From an uncultured Acetatifactor sp. (GTDB lineage: Bacteria > Bacillota > Clostridia > Lachnospirales > Lachnospiraceae), in NCBI GenBank assembly GCA_947589075.1, contig CANQBS010000017.1:1-40546 (forward strand): a DNA stretch of 40,546 bases, in the 5' to 3' direction. Shown piece by piece: positions 9,595-17,379 of the stretch (its first letter is position 1; the number at the start of each line of letters is the position of its first letter). A program made the translations under genes and the position numbers. A model generated the notes under the pieces. The model saw only the letters and a program-made list of their open reading frames with translations. It did not search any database and was not told where the DNA came from.

Positions 9595-9837
9595 ATGGAA
9601 CTTAAAGATTTCATGAATTCATTAGCGGATACGCCAGTTCCAAAACAGGATGCGGAGTATGTTGAATTGGAAAAGCAATATGAAGAGAAATTCGGGCATA
9701 TAGTACCAAGAGAAATGTTGCCGCCGTCAATAAAAATTGATGATATAAAAAAGGCAATGATTGACTGTATTGAGTCTGGTAACGGAGATATTCTGAAAGT
9801 ATTAAATGTTGAAATTAATGACAAGTACTTTTATTGA
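9595..9837 (+). CDS. 80-aa protein, candidate immunity or partner of the metallopeptidase
   Basis: This small acidic protein starts 10 bp after the metallopeptidase stop with a GGAGG site and is followed 18 bp later by the M48 gene. It has no transmembrane segment, cysteine pair or recognised motif; helices are predicted around residues 1-35 and 48-62. A position directly behind a likely toxin gene is where cognate immunity proteins or dedicated chaperones usually sit. That is inference from position only. It shows no ubiquitin-like features and ends in DKYFY. Confidence 0.6.
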   Translation: MELKDFMNSLADTPVPKQDAEYVELEKQYEEKFGHIVPREMLPPSIKIDDIKKAMIDCIESGNGDILKVLNVEINDKYFY

Positions 9838-9855
9838 TGGAGGTGCAACAATATA

Positions 9856-10737
9856 GTGGATATATGGCATAAAGTAGGAAGGATTGTTAGAATAGAGAAT
9901 CTTGGTACTTTGGTTTTCTTTTTCTTAAATCTGAGTCTGATAATAGCATTGTTTTGTCCTATGGGTATATATGATGATACTTTTGGCATTGCAATAACCA
10001 TATATCTTTTTACGGTAGTGATAAGTTTGTCTCCCATAGGTGAATGGGTACTTGCTGCACTGGCTGGAGCACATGAGATAAAAAGGAAAGATATAAAAAT
10101 ACGACTAATTCCACTACTTGAGGTTGTATATAATAAGGCGAATAATTATACTCCTTCAATGGTAAAATCTATCAACCTTAAGATTATTCATGATGATAAA
10201 GCTAATGCCTTTGCAATTGGAAGAAAGACGATTTGCGTCACAGATGGACTTTTAAACTTGAACGATGATGATATTATGTCGGTTTTTGCACATGAAATTG
10301 GACATATCGTATATGGGCATTCTGTTATTCAATTACTTATTGGAGGTAGTAATGTATTTATTGCAGGCTGTTTGTTGTTGATTAAAATTTTCTGCTGGAT
10401 GATTACAGGAATATGTAGCCTATTTGCAATAGGGACTAGAAGTTTTCTTTGGGGATCCTTGATTGCTATTTTTGGAGCATTTTCAAGTCTGTCTATTTGG
10501 CTTTGGACAAAATTTTGTATGATTTTTCTCATGTGGTCAATGAGAAAAAACGAATTTGTTGCTGATGAATATGCATATAGGATTGGATTTGGAAATGGTC
10601 TTGCACGAGTACTGGACTCACATTTGTGTTCTGTTCCAGATAATGGTCTTTTGAAAGCATTATATTCTACTCATCCACATAGTGATGATAGAGTTGCTAG
10701 ACTTCAGGAATTAGGGGCTACATATTCGAGGTATTAA
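9856..10737 (+). CDS. M48-family membrane zinc protease (HtpX-like)
   Basis: This 293-aa protein starts at GTG 9856 after GGAGGTG. Hydrophobic spans lie near residues 14-38, 42-66, 155-190 and 195-225. The zinc motif is H146-E147-I-G-H150, and the M48 third-ligand motif E233-F-V-A-D237 is present with correct spacing. A C-terminal HPHSDDRVARL segment is typical of M48 peptidases. Members cleave membrane or exported proteins on the cytosolic side. Its place inside the cluster suggests quality control or processing of the secretion-like components rather than general stress proteolysis. Confidence 0.85.
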   Translation: MDIWHKVGRIVRIENLGTLVFFFLNLSLIIALFCPMGIYDDTFGIAITIYLFTVVISLSPIGEWVLAALAGAHEIKRKDIKIRLIPLLEVVYNKANNYTPSMVKSINLKIIHDDKANAFAIGRKTICVTDGLLNLNDDDIMSVFAHEIGHIVYGHSVIQLLIGGSNVFIAGCLLLIKIFCWMITGICSLFAIGTRSFLWGSLIAIFGAFSSLSIWLWTKFCMIFLMWSMRKNEFVADEYAYRIGFGNGLARVLDSHLCSVPDNGLLKALYSTHPHSDDRVARLQELGATYSRY

Positions 10738-10772
10738 GTTAATTATAATAAACATGAGAAGAGGTGGTAAGA

Positions 10773-11561
10773 GTGATTTGTTCGTTTTGTGGTAAAGAAA
10801 ATGACAATAAGATGAATTATTGCGTGTATTGTGGAAAAAAACTATTAATAGACAATGTATCTAATGTCCAAATGGACATTAATAAGTTGGGAACGCAATA
10901 TTCAAATAATTTGAATTATGAATACAAATCTCAAGGTTCAAACAATCAAAGCACAAATGATGTAGGTAATTTTACAAAACGATTGACGGAATCACCCAAA
11001 AAATCATATATGCCAATTCTATTTGCAATTATTGGAACTACAGTAGTTTTAACATCTATATACTTTCTTTTTTTAAAAAACGATAAATCGAATAATATTG
11101 AAAACAATGAATATGAGTATGTAACACAAAAAGAAATTGAAAGTGATTACAAAGAAATTGAACAAGACAATAGTGAAGAAAACAATGTATATGAAAAGAT
11201 TGAAAATGATGAGAAATGGATGAATTCTGAAAATGTAGATGAAGAAATTGATCAGAATTCGAATTCTAACAATGAGGAAAGCGTGCAAGAATCTCAGTCA
11301 TTGACTCCGTTTTATGGGATATGGTGTATGGCAACAAAGAAAAAAAGTGAGGCAGCAAAAGAAGCAAAGTCATTAAAAAAACTGGGTTTGGAGGCAAAAG
11401 TGTTCGTAACTACTGACTGGAGTAACCTTAATTCAGAAAAATGGTACGTGGTGTCTGCAGGTGTATACAAAAGTGAAGATGATGCAAATGCTGTATTGGA
11501 TGAAGTGAAAAAAATATATCCGAGTGCATATGTAAAGTATTCTGGTGATAGGCAAGAATAA
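10773..11561 (+). CDS. Zinc-ribbon, single-span membrane protein with SPOR-like C-terminus
   Basis: The start was set at GTG 10773, giving MICSFCGKEN, because it aligns with the downstream paralogue (MYCSFCGKEN) and has AGAGG correctly spaced; a GTG at 10764 is the alternative. Residues 3-26 form a zinc ribbon with CSFC and CVYC. One membrane span lies around residues 74-96. An Asn/Glu-rich linker of about 85 residues and a C-terminal SPOR-like alpha/beta repeat (about 180-258) follow. SPOR domains bind denuded peptidoglycan, so the protein may link a cytosolic zinc-ribbon complex to the cell wall. It is 262 aa in total. Confidence 0.7.
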   Translation: MICSFCGKENDNKMNYCVYCGKKLLIDNVSNVQMDINKLGTQYSNNLNYEYKSQGSNNQSTNDVGNFTKRLTESPKKSYMPILFAIIGTTVVLTSIYFLFLKNDKSNNIENNEYEYVTQKEIESDYKEIEQDNSEENNVYEKIENDEKWMNSENVDEEIDQNSNSNNEESVQESQSLTPFYGIWCMATKKKSEAAKEAKSLKKLGLEAKVFVTTDWSNLNSEKWYVVSAGVYKSEDDANAVLDEVKKIYPSAYVKYSGDRQE

Positions 11562-11650
11562 TGCTCAATAAAAATGTAATTATAGATATTATATTTGTTT
11601 TAAATATAATTGCCTAAATATTATTTGCATGACAAGAAAGGAGTTAGATT

Positions 11651-12475
11651 ATGTATTGTTCATTTTGTGGAAAAGAAAATGATAATAAGATGAATTTTTG
11701 CGTATATTGCGGGAAAAAACTATTAAAAGAAAATGCTTCTAATAACAATCAATGGGATATTGGAAAGAGAGAATCGCAACAATCGAATAACTCGAATTAT
11801 CAATATCAAAGCGCGAATAAGAAAAATACAAATAATATCAATACAGAATATAGTCCACATCAATCAAAAAAAACACCGCAAAAATCCTATATTCCTGTTG
11901 TTCTTGGGATAGGAGGGGTTTTAGTTCTTTTTGCTGTTGTTTACGGAATATTAGGAAGAAAAGATAAAAACGATATAGCTGGTTATGAGAGTACATATGA
12001 ATATGCAGAATATGATGATAATGAGACAAAAAATGGTAACGATGAGCAGGATTATAACGAAAGCGCTGATGAATCTGAACAGTATGAACAAGATGAAGAC
12101 ATGGACAACTATGATTCGACAGATGATACTGGGGAAGATATAGAGGATTATGAAGAAGATGATAGCGAAATAGATGAAGATAACGAGAACGAAAAAGATG
12201 AGTATGTATTACCTAATTCTGATTCGGAATACATATCAAAAAGTGATCTCAAGGGATTGACAAAAGAAGAGTGTCGTCTGGCTCTTAATGAATTATATGC
12301 ACGTCATGGAAGAAAATTCGATGATAAATCTTATAGGGAGTACTTTTCTCAGTTTGATTGGTATGAGCCATCTATTGATCCTGAAGATTTTGATGAATCA
12401 GTTATATTTAATGATATAGAAATAGCTAATAGAAATCTAATTGTTGATTATGAAAAAAAGAAAGGATGGAGATAA
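11651..12475 (+). CDS. Zinc-ribbon, single-span membrane protein with YARHG domain
   Basis: This 274-aa protein starts at ATG 11651 after AAAGGAG. The zinc ribbon (residues 3-26) is nearly identical to that of the gene upstream, so the two are duplicates with different outer domains. A single span lies near residues 80-97. A strongly acidic Asp/Glu linker (about 105-190) is followed by a YARHG domain (about 200-274, core NELYARHGRKFDD). YARHG domains occur on the outer ends of bacterial membrane proteins and are thought to act at the cell wall. The pair gives the system two alternative envelope contacts. Confidence 0.75.
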   Translation: MYCSFCGKENDNKMNFCVYCGKKLLKENASNNNQWDIGKRESQQSNNSNYQYQSANKKNTNNINTEYSPHQSKKTPQKSYIPVVLGIGGVLVLFAVVYGILGRKDKNDIAGYESTYEYAEYDDNETKNGNDEQDYNESADESEQYEQDEDMDNYDSTDDTGEDIEDYEEDDSEIDEDNENEKDEYVLPNSDSEYISKSDLKGLTKEECRLALNELYARHGRKFDDKSYREYFSQFDWYEPSIDPEDFDESVIFNDIEIANRNLIVDYEKKKGWR

Positions 12476-12490
12476 TCGAAATATAAGGTG

Positions 12491-12518
12491 TTTAATCTAT
12501 ATACATATATGATATAAT
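12491..12518 (+). promoter_or_regulatory. Putative promoter of the amidase gene
   Basis: TATAAT at 12513-12518 is preceded by TG at 12510-12511, which makes an extended -10. A weak -35 (TTTAAT, 12491-12496) lies 16 bp upstream. The same ATATATGATATAAT string recurs at the stronger promoter near 18204. This suggests the amidase gene can be transcribed separately from the cluster. Confidence 0.45.
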
Positions 12519-12547
12519 TACGCCTGCAATGTTCGATAAGTATTGAT

Positions 12548-14149
12548 ATGAAAAGAATTATTTATTTTATTAGTTTATTTGTATGTATGATACTATGCGG
12601 ATGTGAGAAAGTAGATAAACAAGTTGAATCAACAGAGGAAATATCAATTGAATATCCGGAGGGTTTTGGACAGACGACTGAAGAAAAGCCTATCAAAGAA
12701 ATCGAAGAATTGAACAATACTGCTTCAACCGAAGAACAACCAACCACAGAAATATATAATCCAAGAGAAGATATTTTAATAGCACTTGATCCGGGACATC
12801 AAGCACCATCTATAGATATGAGTACTACAGAACCTAATGCTCCGGGTTCATCTGTAATGAAAGCCAGAGCCACCAGTGGAACCAGCGGAAAATATACCGG
12901 TGTGGGTGAGTATGAGCTTAATTTAAACATAGCAAAAAAAGTCAGAGATAGCTTGTCTGATTTAGGTTATAATGTAATTATGACCCGTGAAGATAACGAA
13001 ACAGCAATAAGCAATATGGAAAGAGCACAATTGGCCAATGAAAAACATGCTAATATTTCCGTGCGAATTCACGCAAACGGAAGTGATGACAGCAGTGCAA
13101 ATGGTGCATTAATACTTATAGGCTCTCAAAGCAATCCTTACGTCGGATATTTATATGATGAAAGTTACAGGCTTGGCGAGTACATCCTTAACTCTTACTG
13201 TGATTACACAGGTATGAAAAACCTTGGGATTCAAACAAACGATACAATGACAGGGATTAACTGGAGTGAAATTCCTGTTATTATCTTAGAAATGGGATTT
13301 ATGTCCAATGAATCAGATGATCGAAATATGCAGGATATTTCATATCAGGAAAAAATGGTAGAAGGAATCGTTGCCGGGATCGAAAAATATTATTGCTTTG
13401 ATTCAGAGAAAGATAACAATACCAATGTAAATAAATCTAATGATTTACAAGCAATTGTTGATTCGGAAGTTGCTACTTTTCCGGAAACAAACGGTTTTGT
13501 ATCTGTGTATATAGAAGATATGGCAACAGGAATGACTGCCGAACACGGAAACACATCCATGATTGCTGCCAGTCTGATAAAATTATATATTGCCGGTTGT
13601 ATTTACGAATTACAAGATACAAATCCACAAGATGCCCCTCAAAATGTAGATGATTTAATTGGCAAAATGCTTTCGGAAAGTGATAACAACGCTGCTAACG
13701 CTTTAGTTAAAAAACTTGGTGGTGGTGACGTAACGATTGGAATGCAAAAAATAAATACATATTGTTCTGAACACGGTTTGACAGATTCTTCTATGGGAAG
13801 ATTAATGTTGGATTTCAACGCAAACTCAGAAAACTTTACTTCTGTCAAAGATTCTGCTGCATTTTTAAAATCTGTTTATAACGAAAATCTATGTGGATCA
13901 GATAAAATAATGTCTTATTTAAAACAACAGAAACGGACCAATAAAATACCTTCCGGCATACCAGAAGGTATTGAAACAGCTAATAAAACTGGGGAATTAG
14001 AAAATGTTGAAAATGATGTGGCAATTATTTTTGCCAACAATCACCCCTATGTTATTAGTGTTATGACTGGAGATGTACAAGATAAATCAATCGCAAGAGA
14101 TTGGATAGTCGATTTCTCCCAAAAAGTGTATGAGTATATTACAAAATAG
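12548..14149 (+). CDS. Lipoprotein: N-acetylmuramoyl-L-alanine amidase fused to serine hydrolase
   Basis: This 533-aa protein has a signal peptide with lipobox LCGC (C19), so it should be a surface lipoprotein. Residues about 76-275 are an Amidase_3 domain with zinc or catalytic residues H84 (DPGH), H175 (RIHANG) and E248 (LEMGF). Residues about 300-533 form a class A beta-lactamase-like serine hydrolase: S342-L-I-K345, S378-D-N and K480-T-G. No clear Glu166-type motif is visible, so a DD-peptidase or muramyl-peptide hydrolase is likelier than a resistance enzyme. It follows the envelope proteins of the cluster and may open peptidoglycan for export. A terminator follows. Confidence 0.85.
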   Translation: MKRIIYFISLFVCMILCGCEKVDKQVESTEEISIEYPEGFGQTTEEKPIKEIEELNNTASTEEQPTTEIYNPREDILIALDPGHQAPSIDMSTTEPNAPGSSVMKARATSGTSGKYTGVGEYELNLNIAKKVRDSLSDLGYNVIMTREDNETAISNMERAQLANEKHANISVRIHANGSDDSSANGALILIGSQSNPYVGYLYDESYRLGEYILNSYCDYTGMKNLGIQTNDTMTGINWSEIPVIILEMGFMSNESDDRNMQDISYQEKMVEGIVAGIEKYYCFDSEKDNNTNVNKSNDLQAIVDSEVATFPETNGFVSVYIEDMATGMTAEHGNTSMIAASLIKLYIAGCIYELQDTNPQDAPQNVDDLIGKMLSESDNNAANALVKKLGGGDVTIGMQKINTYCSEHGLTDSSMGRLMLDFNANSENFTSVKDSAAFLKSVYNENLCGSDKIMSYLKQQKRTNKIPSGIPEGIETANKTGELENVENDVAIIFANNHPYVISVMTGDVQDKSIARDWIVDFSQKVYEYITK

Positions 14150-14226
14150 TAAAATTCATAGAATAATAATCATAAATATGTTTTTAGAGAAATATTTATA
14201 ATACAGGTTAAATTATATAAGCCGAG

Positions 14227-14258
14227 ATTCAGTCTGTTTAAAATGGGCTGAATTTTTT
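14227..14258 (+). terminator. Rho-independent terminator after the amidase gene
   Basis: ATTCAGTC (14227-14234) pairs with GGGCTGAAT (14245-14253) through eight pairs including one wobble, followed directly by a T-run to 14258. It separates the secretion-like cluster from the next transcription unit. Confidence 0.7.
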
Positions 14259-14262
14259 ATAC

Positions 14263-14291
14263 TTGACATAACACGCAATGCGTGTTATGAT
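14263..14291 (+). promoter_or_regulatory. Consensus-like promoter with palindromic operator in the spacer
   Basis: TTGACA (14263-14268) and TATGAT (14286-14291) are separated by exactly 17 bp. A perfect palindrome with 11-bp arms, CATAACACGCA at 14267-14277 and TGCGTGTTATG at 14279-14289, fills the spacer and overlaps both boxes. A bound dimer would block RNA polymerase. The HTH protein encoded just downstream is the obvious candidate repressor, giving autoregulation. Confidence 0.8.
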
Positions 14292-14339
14292 TAAGGCGAT
14301 AAGAAAGAATGTAGCAAGCTTATCAGAAAGGAGGGCAGT

Positions 14340-14564
14340 ATGTCTACTGAAGCAATGAACGAGATCAAGAAGATGCGTAAAGAGGCAGGCATGACACAGA
14401 AAGCCTTCAGCGAGTTTTTTGGAATCCCTGTAAGAACCCTGCAGGATTGGGAGGCAGGGGTCAGAACGCCACCTGATTATGTGGTAAGACTTCTTCCATA
14501 CAAGCTGAATCTTGAATGGGATTACGAGAACAAGAAACCAAAGGATTTATCCAAAGCAAAGTAA
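14340..14564 (+). CDS. Small XRE-type helix-turn-helix regulator
   Basis: This 74-aa protein starts at ATG 14340 after AGGAGGG. It is essentially one HTH domain: MTQKAFSEFFGIPVRTLQDWEAG (residues 18-40) is a typical XRE-like turn and recognition helix, followed by RTPPDYVVRLL as in MqsA/HigA-type antitoxin-like regulators. No toxin gene is adjacent. A 23-bp palindrome within its own promoter probably serves as its operator. Base composition from here to about 18.2 kb is somewhat less AT-rich than the preceding cluster. Confidence 0.85.
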   Translation: MSTEAMNEIKKMRKEAGMTQKAFSEFFGIPVRTLQDWEAGVRTPPDYVVRLLPYKLNLEWDYENKKPKDLSKAK

Positions 14565-14720
14565 TTTATTATGGCAACGATGCACTCACAGGGGAATGAT
14601 CTTATGTGAATGTTAGTTATTACCGACAGTGAAACCTCTGACGATTGAAATATATAAGAGGCGTGATGTCCGAATGTGAGCTGCGTATCCAATTTAATTT
14701 ATGGAAAGGCGGCGATTTAT

Positions 14721-15839
14721 ATGAAGAAGAATATGAATATAAGGCTTGTTCTGGCTGTAATAGCGGTAGCGTTGGCGTGGAGTATGTATTTTCCTTTATC
14801 GGTAGAGGCTAGACTTAAGAGACATTTATCTGCTAAGAATAAGACATTATCAGTCGGGCAGGAATATACCTTGAAGATGAAAGGCATTTCATCCAAAGAT
14901 AAGAAAAAGGGAAGAAAGGTCAGATGGAGAGTATCAGATAAATCTGTGGCGCTTATCAAAGGAAAGAAGAATTATAGTATAACACTGCGGGCAAGAAAGA
15001 CAGGAAATGTAAAGGTGTCCGGAATTTATCGGGGCAAGAAATATACTTGCAAAATCAGGGTAAAGGATGATACATCCGGGAAACAAGATTCCGAAGAACT
15101 GCCCGATGCCGATGAAGATAAGTCAAATATACATCTGAATGCATCGGAGGTTAGCATATATTATTTAAGTGATACGGATAAGAAATATTTATCAGAATCA
15201 GATAATCATATTTACAGCTATCATTTTAAGGTAGAGGGAATAAGCAAGAATATGGATGTCAAATGGAGCATCGAGAGCGAAGATAAGGTCAGTAGTTTCA
15301 AGGTAGATCATGGCAGGGTATATATGTGGAAGAGTCCCGGGTATGAGGAAAACCATGAGGATGCACTGGTCGTAGCTACGCTTGAGGATGGCAGGAGATT
15401 TACAGCAAAACTGCACGGATTTTCTGAAAGGAATGAGGCTGTTAAGAACATCGTGAACGGATTTGTAAATGATAGACTTAGCCCTGATATGACTGAATAT
15501 GAGAAGGTTGATGCGATTGCTTCATATGTATCATTGAACTATGAGTATCAGCTTTATCAGTCCGACTGGATTACAATGGCGCTCGGTGGTAGCGGAGATT
15601 GTTTTTCAAGCAGGTGTTTTGTTAGATATTTATGTCAGGCAGCAGGGATTAAGGCGGTTATCTGCGTGGGAGATAGTTTAGATGGAATGACATTGGTTAA
15701 GGCGGATGGAAAGCTATATGTGGTTCTGACAGGCTTTAGAGATACTCAGCCAAGAAAGTACAGAATATATGAACCTACAGAAGATTCTTTGCAGAGCATA
15801 GTGTCGAGAAGCCATATTGACCTCTCGTATTTCGATTAG
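14721..15839 (+). CDS. Secreted Ig-like / transglutaminase-like protein
   Basis: The start is ATG 14721 (372 aa), after AAAGGCGG and at the head of a signal peptide (NIRLVLAVIAVALAW, cleavage near SVEA). An upstream in-frame start at 14676 would bury that signal. Residues about 33-115 form a Big2-like Ig domain (TLSVGQEYTLKMKG and the G-Y/K strands). The C-terminal 120 residues resemble a transglutaminase-like cysteine protease core: EKVDAIASYVSLNYEY helix, then GGSGDCFSSR with the candidate catalytic Cys. A clear His-Asp pair was not assigned. It is an exported or surface protein of unknown substrate. Confidence 0.75.
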   Translation: MKKNMNIRLVLAVIAVALAWSMYFPLSVEARLKRHLSAKNKTLSVGQEYTLKMKGISSKDKKKGRKVRWRVSDKSVALIKGKKNYSITLRARKTGNVKVSGIYRGKKYTCKIRVKDDTSGKQDSEELPDADEDKSNIHLNASEVSIYYLSDTDKKYLSESDNHIYSYHFKVEGISKNMDVKWSIESEDKVSSFKVDHGRVYMWKSPGYEENHEDALVVATLEDGRRFTAKLHGFSERNEAVKNIVNGFVNDRLSPDMTEYEKVDAIASYVSLNYEYQLYQSDWITMALGGSGDCFSSRCFVRYLCQAAGIKAVICVGDSLDGMTLVKADGKLYVVLTGFRDTQPRKYRIYEPTEDSLQSIVSRSHIDLSYFD

Positions 15840-15854
15840 AGGGGCGGTGCGGTG

Positions 15855-16124
15855 ATGGACAAAGATAATACATTTGACTGGAACTGCTACGATTGGAATG
15901 CCGTAAATGATGAGCTTCAAAAGAAGAAACTATCGACAGGAAATGAAGAACTTGAGAACTTGCCAAGAGATATGTTCGTGGAATATGTGCGATGGCTTCA
16001 TGATAATAAACCGGAATTGTTCTATATCATGGTTAAGATGCATCAGGCAGATCAGGAGGGAGCACCACATGAGGAGCTTGACAAGTGGAAGAGACTCTGG
16101 GATTCCTATGGTAAGGAATGTTAG
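15855..16124 (+). CDS. Small acidic protein of unknown function (89 aa)
   Basis: ATG 15855 follows GGGGCGGTG closely, and the gene begins 15 bp after the transglutaminase-like stop. The protein is rich in Trp, Asp and Glu (DWNCYDWNAVNDEL at the N-terminus) and mainly helical, with no membrane span. It ends in GKEC before a strong terminator, so it is the last gene of this unit. I do not recognise the family. Confidence 0.6.
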   Translation: MDKDNTFDWNCYDWNAVNDELQKKKLSTGNEELENLPRDMFVEYVRWLHDNKPELFYIMVKMHQADQEGAPHEELDKWKRLWDSYGKEC

Positions 16125-16173
16125 ATTTTGATGTTGGAAATCGTTGGTTTTTGTTGGTTTTATGTACGAGTAG

Positions 16174-16221
16174 AAACACAGGCACAGGTGCATTTGTTTA
16201 CATCAGTGCCTGTGTTTTTTT
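16174..16221 (+). terminator. Strong Rho-independent terminator
   Basis: AAACACAGGCAC (16174-16185) pairs with GTGCCTGTGTTT starting at 16206, an essentially perfect stem of about 12 bp with a 20-nt loop. A seven-T run follows. Confidence 0.85.
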
Positions 16222-16252
16222 GGATTTAGCATTATATTTAGCAAACATTTTT

Positions 16253-16283
16253 GTCCAAAAGATCTAAGTACAAATTTTTGGAC
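16253..16283. promoter_or_regulatory. Inverted repeat upstream of the WYL promoter
   Basis: GTCCAAAA (16253-16260) and TTTTGGAC (16276-16283) are perfect inverted arms with a 15-nt spacer, centred about 40 bp upstream of the -35 of the WYL gene. It is a candidate binding site for the WYL regulator or another factor. Confidence 0.4.
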
Positions 16284-16300
16284 TTTTCTGTGAAAAAACC

Positions 16301-16334
16301 TTGTGTTTGACACAAATTCATGTCATTATATAGG
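16301..16334 (+). promoter_or_regulatory. Promoter of the WYL regulator with palindrome on the -35
   Basis: TTGACA (16307-16312) and TATAGG (16329-16334) are spaced by 16 bp. A perfect short palindrome, TTGTGT (16301-16306) and ACACAA (16310-16315) around a TTG centre, overlaps the -35 box. This suggests repression by a dimeric regulator, perhaps the WYL protein itself. Confidence 0.55.
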
Positions 16335-16366
16335 TTGAAGGGGAAATATCAGGGAGGTTGATATCA

Positions 16367-17362
16367 TTGGCAAAGGGCGAAAATCAGAAGCTTAAGCTTC
16401 TTTATCTGTTGGATATACTGAATGAATATACAGATGATGAGCATTTTATCACAATGCAGGAGATTGTGAAAAGACTTTCTGAGTATGGAGTAAATGCTGA
16501 AAGGAAAACTCTTTATAATGATTTGGAGGAACTTCGCAAATACGGTGCTGATATTATAGGTGAAAAAGATGGTCTGGGCTACAATTATCATATAGGCAAT
16601 AGGAAATTTGAGCTTGCGGAGCTAAAACTCCTCGTGGATGCCGTGCAGTCATCGAGATTTATAACAAAAGCGAAGTCTAAGGAGCTTATAGGCAAGCTTA
16701 ACGATCTGACGAGCAAATACCATGCAGATGAACTGAACCATCAGGTATATGTGGCAGGTCGTGTCAAGACGATGAATGAGAGCATTTACTACAATGTGGA
16801 TCTGATTCATACGGCTATTTCTGCGGATGTAAAGATCAGATTCAGATATTTTATGTGGAATGAGAATAAGAAGCAAGTCTACAGAAGGGAAGGTGCATAC
16901 TATAGCGTTTCTCCTTGGGGATTGACTTGGGATGATGAGAATTACTATCTTATTGGTTATGACGATGAGTATAAGGCTATAAGGTACTACCGGGTTGATA
17001 AAATGAAGAAGATTTTCTTGTCTGACGAGAAAAGAGAGGGCAAGGAGAGTTTTAAGTCAGTAGATATGGCTGTATATTCTAAAAAGAGATTTGGAATGTT
17101 TGACGGAGAAGAGACTGAGGTTGAACTGCTCTGTGATAACGATATGGCGGGGGTTATAATCGACAGATTCGGTAAGAACACGCCTTTTGTAAAGAATGAT
17201 GATGGACATTTTATTGCTCTTGTATCTGTTGCGGTCAGCATACAGTTCCTTGGATGGGTGATGTCGCTTGGAGACGGAGTGAAGATTGTCGGTCCTGAGA
17301 GGGTTGTGAAACAGATGCAAAATGAGGTCATAAGACTTAAAAATGCCTATTTAGATGATTAG
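16367..17362 (+). CDS. WYL-domain transcriptional regulator
   Basis: This 331-aa protein probably starts at TTG 16367 (9 bp after GGGAGG); TTG 16358 is too close to that site. Residues about 5-65 are a winged HTH (ITMQEIVKRLSEYG, RKTLYNDLEELRKYG). The WYL domain spans about 145-215 (KIRFRYF, SPWGLTWDDENYYLIGYD, RYYRVDKM) and a WCX C-terminal extension about 235-325. WYL regulators often control defence or stress genes by sensing nucleic acid or small ligands. The gene has its own promoter and terminator. The downstream HIRAN gene and phosphorothioation operons are possible targets, which is inference. Confidence 0.9.
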   Translation: MAKGENQKLKLLYLLDILNEYTDDEHFITMQEIVKRLSEYGVNAERKTLYNDLEELRKYGADIIGEKDGLGYNYHIGNRKFELAELKLLVDAVQSSRFITKAKSKELIGKLNDLTSKYHADELNHQVYVAGRVKTMNESIYYNVDLIHTAISADVKIRFRYFMWNENKKQVYRREGAYYSVSPWGLTWDDENYYLIGYDDEYKAIRYYRVDKMKKIFLSDEKREGKESFKSVDMAVYSKKRFGMFDGEETEVELLCDNDMAGVIIDRFGKNTPFVKNDDGHFIALVSVAVSIQFLGWVMSLGDGVKIVGPERVVKQMQNEVIRLKNAYLDD

Positions 17363-17379
17363 GCGTATGTTTTTTGAAT

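Noticed and set aside
13460..14149. Class A beta-lactamase resistance gene
   Set aside because: SxxK, SDN and KTG are present, but no clear Glu166-type motif is seen and the domain is fused to a peptidoglycan amidase.
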